Assembly (NCBI RefSeq): GCF_000090795.2
Contig: NW_003546312.1
Span: 35,863 to 71,094 of the forward strand
DNA length: 35,232 bases
Direction: 5' to 3'
Source of the DNA: Amphimedon queenslandica
Lineage: Eukaryota; Porifera; Demospongiae; Haplosclerida; Niphatidae
A program made the position numbers and the translations under genes. The notes under the pieces were generated by a model. It saw nothing but the letters and a program-made list of their open reading frames with translations, ran no database searches and was not told the origin of the DNA. Below are positions 29,787-35,232 of the stretch, one piece after another (position 1 is the first letter of the stretch; each line of letters starts with the position of its first letter).

Positions 29787-31650
29787 ATGAATAAGTCGAG
29801 AAATAAGTTGCTCGATGGCTTTTTTAAACGCAAAACCCTGCTGAAAGTTGTGTTTGGTGCCTTGATCTTGATGGTTGTGTTATACTTCATGTCAGGTCTA
29901 CTATTTGGTCGAAGAAAAAACACTACTGGCAGCCCTGGGTCTGAAGTTAGGACAAGTGATAATGAGGTAGTCTAATGAGGTATATCTATGACCTGTACAT
30001 TTAGATTATAGAATAGCAGTAGAGTCAGACAACTAGAGACTGTGTATTTTTATAGTGCCTATTGCCTAACTAGTGATTAGTCGACGCATGTGGCCACAAG
30101 TTTATCATTGGGTTTAAGGATACGTATAACTAGGTGAATAGATTCTAAATGGTCAAAAGCTATTTGAGAGCATAAACTACTTGTGCCAAACCATAGTCTT
30201 ATGCTGAAAGAACATTTTTCACATAATGCTTTTGTTAAGTCGAGTAATATAAGCAATGATGAAGAAGTAGGTCAATAGGAATAGAAGTGGTAGGCAATTA
30301 TTCCGCACCTTATAATCAAGAGTAATTGATGTGTTATATATAGCTATTGTTTTCAATTATAATTATAGGAAAATCATGATATTCCAATGGAAAATTTGTA
30401 TTATCCCAAGAGACCTGAAGACTTATGGTTTAAACTTAGCAAACCATTTGTTGTAAGTATTATAATTATCACATGTATTATATATTATAAAGCCATGTTC
30501 TACCTAAAGATAGCTACTAATTATGCTTGAGTGTATTTTTTAGATCAGACGTCTTGGATACTTTGATTCTCGTCGTGAATCTGAAGTTTCTATTGTATTT
30601 ATTACAATGCATGATGACTGGACTATTTCAAAACCAAAGCTATATGCATCTCTCGTATACAAGAATAAGAGAACTATTGCATGCCTTGAGTTAGAAGAAT
30701 GGGCAGTTGCAGGCAAAATGAAATTAAAAACATATGAATATTATGTGACTTACGTATACAGAACAAAGATTAAGAGTATTCCTACTGATGAAGCCCCACT
30801 GTGTGCTAAGGTTGGGTTAACCTGCACAGGACCAATGGCAAGCATACCTATACGAGACAGTAAGCCTGAAAAACACTTGACGTATGGAGTATGTCTCCAC
30901 CAAGGACTATATGGCTCAAACAATTCCCAGTTATTAATTGACTGGATTGAACTCAATATAGCATTAGGAGCAGAAATTATAACTGTATACTTTCAAGATG
31001 TTCCAGACTCTTACTATAATGCTACGTTGCCTTATATTTAAAAAGGCATAGTGGAAGTGCTGGATTGGGGACTGAAGCCACCATTAATACCTGGCTATAC
31101 ACGAGCCTGGGGACAGACTGGATTAGTCAATGAATGTATATATCGTAACTTATACAGAGTCAAGTATCTTGCATTAATGGACGTCGATGAATTTTTCATT
31201 CCTAGCAAGAGGTATACTGTTGTCAAAATGTTGAAAGATATTTTGAAGTCAAAAAAGGCTCAGAAGGCGGCTTCATTTATACTTTATAACACTTGGTTTT
31301 ACGATGATGGTACCAGCTTGCCTGAAGTTGCTACAGCAACAAAGTGCATCAATAAATCATGGCCTCGATACTTTACTTTCACTCAGAGGGCTTCTGATCC
31401 AGTAGAACAGCACAAGCATTATAAATATCACAAGATGATAGTTAAAACAAAAGCTGTTATCGGTGCTAGATACCACTGGCCAATTAAAGTTTTCAAAAGT
31501 TACAGTAAATGGTATCGTGTACCACCCAAATATGGCCTATTACACCATTATCGTGTACCAGCAAAGAAAGATGTAGAAACTACACAATCTTTTATTATGA
31601 GCAGGTATTTCGATGCAATAGTAAAACATTTAATGAAATGCCAAAAATAA
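29787..31650 (+). CDS. GT92 (DUF23) type II membrane glycosyltransferase, interrupted by one in-frame stop
   Basis: Read as join(29787..29966,30369..30452,30544..31650), 456 codons before the final stop. A short basic N-terminus is followed by one membrane segment (about 19-39, VVFGALILMVVLYFMSGLLF), as in Golgi glycosyltransferases. The luminal part has GT92 hallmarks: YGVCLHQGLYG, LIDWIELNIALGAEIITVYF, GIVEVLDW, LVNECIYRN and YLALMDVDEFFIPS (DVD at 301-303, the metal/nucleotide-sugar site). Codon 254 is TAA (31039-31041), between LPYI and KGIVEV, with the frame continuing unchanged on both sides. The enzyme is thus either a young pseudogene, a sequencing or allelic error, or needs readthrough. 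Known GT92 members add galactose to fucose or N-glycan cores; the acceptor here is unknown. It starts 154 bp downstream of the CYLD-kinase stop. Confidence 0.8.
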
Positions 31651-32701
31651 AAATTTTATAATTACTTTTTATAATCAATCATAAAAGATATTCATAAAAA
31701 TGGATGTAGTAGATCTAAGGGATTTATTTTTGAATTAAAAGAATGCAAATCCTTCACAGCCGTATCTTATAGCAATCACTACTTTATTACGCAGCTCTTG
31801 TTTACTAGTGTAGTCTAAAAGTACTAGTACGTTAAAACACGTCTGCAGCATGAAGAATCTAATCAAGAATCATAAAATCATGAAGATATATTTTGTTATG
31901 AATTATAGTGGTTGGCTCATAATGAACATAAAAGTAGTCTACATACCTTGCATTTGTTAACACCTGATCTAATTGTGAGAGTACTGAAACCCATTCAAGC
32001 CACTCAGTCCCTATGTAATAACGAGGCACCTATGGTATGTGGCCTCACTGCAATAGCTGTTTGATTATTAAAATTTAAAGAGCTTTGGCATGAAGAAAGT
32101 CTGTTGCAACATATAGATTCCTGCAGTTGCACTTCTTCTTGAATGCCAGAAGTAGCAGCACATACATGCAAGCTGCTCCTCCTCCCATGCAGCTTGAAAG
32201 GTTAGATCATCAATTGCAATGATGGCAACAAGCATAGAGGATACTACGCAGCAAGAAGGCCTTATAGATCTATATACCTAGATGTTGAAATAGCCTAAAA
32301 GTTCTTGGAGGGCACAGAATTTGTAAAAAAAACTTAGGACAAATTTACTGCGAAATTCGAACCCAGGACAAATTTTGGCAGCCAATTTTTATCTTAGGAA
32401 GGTACTAGGACAAAATTTTCGAATAAGACAAAAAGTAGCAGCACAATTTTATCCTAGGATAAAAAATAGTAGCACAATTTTGACGAGTAGGACAAAATTT
32501 TGATACAACTGACATCTTCATTCTTCATGCACATAGACTATGGGCAAGCCCCCAGGATTGGGCTCAATTATTATGAAGCGTACCTCGCAGTGTACTGTTG
32601 ACTGAATGAGGTTTTCAAAATTCAAATGTGGCAAAGCCTGAGCCTAGGCATATAGTTTGCTCCATAATTTCTCTTTTAAATGTTTATTATGATGTATTCA
32701 G
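31651..32701. other. Intergenic gap with degenerate aggacaaatttt-type repeats
   Basis: No exon is supportable. From about 32325 to 32510 a loose tandem motif aggacaaattttg / aggataaaaaatagtagcac recurs five or six times with variation. The last ~35 nt (from about 32665) are shared with 34195-34228 and begin the downstream duplication. Confidence 0.5.
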
Positions 32702-33340
32702 GTGGAAGGGAGCGTCGAGCGGGGATGAGATCTCGAGATGTAGACGGCAATGCCACACCCACGAAGACACCAATAATGATGCTATCATTGATAAATGATC
32801 CTATTACTGAATTGTATGATCTTGAAACTGGCCCTCAACTTCTCGTAGAGACTAAAAATGAATAATGAATACAGTTGCGTGTGTACTTCAAGTGGTATGA
32901 TAATAGCACTACTTATTAATGATCACTGCGTAGTCAAGTTAGATTGCATGTCACACATGATCAGTACTTACACATTCATGCAAGGGTAATTAAAACAACA
33001 GCAGCAGTCATTTGATGTCGTTAATTTCACGTACAAATATTTCTGTTCATCTGTTTCAGGTCTCCTGATGGTAGTGGTACTTGTATATTGACTTACAATA
33101 ATGACAATATACTGAGATTGTATAATCTTCCAAATGAGCTCTACAGCTCTTCATTCCCTGATCACATTCAACCAGAAACAGTGAATTTAGACACACAAAA
33201 ACATGCATATGTACATGTATTTCTAACATATTGCTTTGCTGTCTTTTGTAAGATCCTGTTGTTTATGCTAGAGAAGATGAAATTATATACGATTATGCCT
33301 GGTTCCCTAGAATGTCATCCTATGATTATGCCATTTGCTG
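32702..33340 (+). pseudogene. WRAP53/TCAB1-like WD-repeat gene fragment, copy 1
   Basis: Three exon-like blocks: 32702 to about 32893, 33060 to about 33206 and 33252-33340. The second reads SPDGSGTCILTYNNDNILRL then YNLPNELY, and the third DPVVYAREDEIIYDYAWFPR then MSSYDYAICW. These correspond to the first WD region of telomerase Cajal-body protein 1 (WDR79), family pattern 'CKW.PDGSC.LT...DNILRIYNLP.ELY ... IYDY.WY.LMSS...TCY'. Defects: stop codons in the first block in the frame leading to the expected CKW, a mutated acceptor (taa instead of tag) before the third block, and no downstream WD exons. Copy 2 lies at 34229-34887. Confidence 0.65.
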
Positions 33341-33500
33341 GTCAGTGTGTGATCATTATACATGTGTAAATTCAAATGTAATTATGTGTAGATGATGTAA
33401 GAATTAAAATAATGTTAATTGATACAGTTGCATGTACCTTTAGCATAAAAAATTTAAAATTGTATAGGCCTATATTAAATTAATGTTCATTTCTTGCTAG

Positions 33501-33847
33501 TGCAAATTTTCCATTATACCATAGCAACAAACACGTACACAAAAAATGAATGTGAGGAAAATGAGGAATATTATCTGTGCTATCCTAAATGCAAGGAAAA
33601 CTACATGGGAGTTGCCATAGTTTGCTGGGGATATTGCAGCTATTTCTGTGGACCAGAGTATGATGACATGGGCCTATACTGCTATCAGTGGTGGCCACCA
33701 AAGAGCTGTTACAAGCCAAGGTATGATAGAGGTGCCGGTACCCTACCTTACAAACCCTGGACCAATGGATTGGGATGCAATGAGTTTGGTGTGAATAATC
33801 AAGGAGGATGTGCAAGGATTGACGTCTCTGGTAAAGTGCCCCATTGA
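33501..33847 (+). CDS. Cys-rich secreted-type protein exon downstream of the WRAP53-like fragment
   Basis: After a tgctag acceptor an open frame of about 115 residues runs to TGA 33845-33847. It has many Cys and aromatic residues: NECEENEEYYLCYPKCKENY, VAIVCWGYCSYFCGPEYDDM, GLYCYQWWPPKSC, then YDRGAGTLPYKPW. This resembles the repeated 'C..CP.G..D.G..C..P..Y.RGaG' pattern common in secreted Cys-rich proteins of sponges and other marine animals (from memory). No signal peptide is attached. In this copy a one-nucleotide difference near 33520 puts it out of frame with the preceding WRAP53-like exon, while copy 2 reads in frame across the junction. It may be a terminal exon of a chimeric gene or a stranded exon. 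aataaa follows at about 33918. Confidence 0.5.
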
Positions 33848-34228
33848 TGTTGGATGCAACAAGCCAATATAGGAATTTTTGTTGCCTATTTTTGATGGTT
33901 CTTGTTGTCATACATGTAATAAACTTTTACATTACATTTCCATCTATGCCACATAATCTATGCCTTGCAAGTTGATAACAAAGAAAAGTACAGTGGGGCA
34001 TTGTGTTAGGTCAGTAGCCTATTGTGTTGCACTAGAAGTTGTAAACAATAGTATGCACCCAGGGCAAACATACGTCATGAGAGCCATAATGCCAATATTT
34101 TGGGTAGCTTACTATTATGTACTACTAGGTGTACTTAGTTGTAAATAATACCAGGCTCACGTGTCAAACATTAAAGCATTTTTTACACGTGCTTGCAACA
34201 ATTTAAATGTTTATTATGATGTATTCAG
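33848..34228. other. Gap between the two duplicated units
   Basis: Contains the 3' end of unit 1 (aataaa near 33918) and about 250 nt of sequence without a supportable exon. cacgtgt / acacgtg inverted strings occur at about 34160-34190. The last ~30 nt start unit 2. Confidence 0.5.
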
Positions 34229-34887
34229 GTGGAAGGGAGTGGGGATGAGACATAGACAGGGAGCAATGCCACACCCACTGAAGATACCAATAATGATGCT
34301 ATCATTGAAACCAATGGCCTAATCACTAATAATGATCCTATTACTGAATTGTATGATCTTGAAACTGACCCTCGACTTCTCATAGAGACTAAAAATGAAT
34401 AACGAAGACAGTTGCTCGTGTACTTCAGAGGATGCAAGTGGTATGATAGTAGCACTACTTACTAATGATCATTGCGTAGTTACATTGCATGTCACACATC
34501 ATCAGTACATTACACATTCATGCAAGGGTAATTAAAGCAAGAGCAGCAGTCATTTGATGTTGTTAATTTTACGTACAAATATTTCTGTTTATCTGTTTTA
34601 GGTCTCCTGATGGTAGTGGTACTTGTATATTGACTTACAATAATGACAATATACTGGGATTGTATAATCTTCCAAATGAGCTCTATAGCTCTTCATTCCC
34701 TAATCACATTCAACCAGAAATGGTGAATTCAGACACACAAGAATGCATGCATATGTACATGATGTATTCCTAACATATTGCTTTGCTGTCTTTTGTAGGA
34801 TCCTGTTGTTTATGCTAGAGAAGGTGAAATTATATATGATTATGCCTGGTTCCCTAGAATGTCATCCTATGATTATGCCACTTGCTG
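34229..34887 (+). pseudogene. WRAP53/TCAB1-like WD-repeat gene fragment, copy 2
   Basis: The same three blocks as copy 1: 34229-34442, 34602 to about 34747 and 34799-34887. Here the first block ends with VYFRGCKW in the frame that continues into SPDGSGTC, reproducing the WRAP53 'GCKW.PDG' junction, but a TAA at 34400-34402 lies in that same frame. The second and third blocks read SPDGSGTCILTYNNDNILGL and DPVVYAREGEIIYDYAWFPR. The acceptor before block three is a normal tag. No later WD exons are seen before the Cys-rich exon. Confidence 0.65.
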
Positions 34888-35038
34888 GTCAGTGTGTGAT
34901 CATTTTACACGTGTAAATTCAAATATAATTATGTGTAGATGATGTAAGAATTAAAATAAATGTTAATTGATACAGTTGCATGTACCTTTACCATAAAAAT
35001 TTTAAAATTGCATATTTTAAATGTTCACTTCTTGCTAG

Positions 35039-35232
35039 GGCAAATTTTCCATTATGCACTGCAACAAACATGTACACAAAGGATAAATGTGATGAAAATG
35101 AGGGATATTATCTGAAAAACTACATGGAAGTTGCCACAGTTTCCTAGGAATATTGCAGCTATTTCTGTGGACCAGAGCATGATGATGACATGGGCCTATA
35201 CTGCTACAAATGGTGGCCACCAAAGAGCTGTA
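35039..35232 (+). pseudogene. Cys-rich exon, copy 2, with deletion and stop; runs off the window
   Basis: After the gctag acceptor, the phase-2 join from 34887 reads W-ANFPLCTATNMYTKDKCDEN in frame. Relative to copy 1 an 18-nt in-frame deletion removes the CYPKCK segment, and a Trp codon is TAG (35146-35148). Downstream the Cys/aromatic pattern (EYCSYFCGPEH, GLYCYKWWPPKSC) is still recognisable to the edge. This copy is inactive as read. Confidence 0.7.

Larger units (their letters stand above)
32665..33930. repeat. First unit of a ~1.5-kb tandem duplication
   Basis: The sequence from the tttaaatgtttattatgatg string (about 32676) through the Cys-rich exon recurs from about 34202 to the window end with high similarity, introns included. 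The repeat distance is about 1.53 kb, and the second unit runs off the window. Confidence 0.85.

Noticed and set aside
31051..31650. Independent second glycosyltransferase gene starting at 31051
   Set aside because: The start codon is GTG (Val) inside the conserved GIVEVLDW block and the frame is continuous with 30544-31038; one gene with a stop fits better.
33585..34148. Frames at 33585-33911 (minus) and 33960-34148 (plus)
   Set aside because: The first is antisense to the Cys-rich exon; the second has no motif, signal or duplicate support.
1..35232. CRISPR arrays, tRNA or rRNA genes, bacterial operons
   Set aside because: No regularly spaced direct repeats with unique spacers, no tRNA-like arms with a T-loop consensus, and genes are spliced with GT-AG introns, so the window is eukaryotic.

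Overview
The window is animal nuclear DNA, most likely from a demosponge (Amphimedon-like). This is inferred from the AT-rich sequence, very short GT-AG introns (many 45-65 nt), tight gene packing and a gene content of families I know to be expanded in sponges (HSPA12-type HSP70s, Death-domain proteins, TKL kinases, Cys-rich secreted proteins). Exon coordinates come from reading frames, splice consensus and phase; no transcript or database was available. One ambiguous base (n at 14677) points to a draft assembly.

Layout. 1-1148 (minus): N-terminal 382 residues of a secreted glycoside hydrolase family 2 protein with a Cys-rich insertion. 1586-8342 (minus): a tandem array of POT/PTR2-like transporters in an A-B-A'-B' order; A and B are intact, A' carries three in-frame stops without any indel, and B' is a truncated, frameshifted fragment. 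8350-9320: decayed repeats, including a hAT-like element with near-perfect 8-bp target duplications and a small TIR element. 9321-12521 (plus): an eight-exon free-standing alanyl-tRNA editing (AlaX) protein. 13442-14336 or further (plus): a secreted NIDO-domain protein. 15993-17126 (plus): a coiled-coil protein whose coil is built from three 42-nt exons. 17507-19494 (minus): an HSPA12-like HSP70. 19755-21219 (plus): a coiled-coil protein with a possible mitochondria-eating-protein-like C-terminus, divergent from the HSPA12 gene.

21643-29632 is the most striking part. A minus-strand gene for a protein with two Death domains lies head-to-head, with only 58 bp between start codons, with a 12-exon plus-strand gene. 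That second gene encodes a 1278-residue protein: three CAP-Gly domains and a CYLD-type deubiquitinase domain, joined in one exon to a coiled coil and a complete TKL/RIP-like kinase domain. A deubiquitinase that in other animals restrains NF-kB and cell-death signalling is thus physically fused to a kinase of the kind that acts in the same pathways, beside a Death-domain adaptor.

29787-31650 (plus) is a type II membrane glycosyltransferase (GT92/DUF23) broken by one in-frame TAA. 32702-35232 (plus) holds two tandem copies of a decayed unit in which WRAP53/TCAB1-like WD-repeat exons precede a secreted-type Cys-rich exon. Several families of short inverted-repeat elements occupy the longer introns and gaps.
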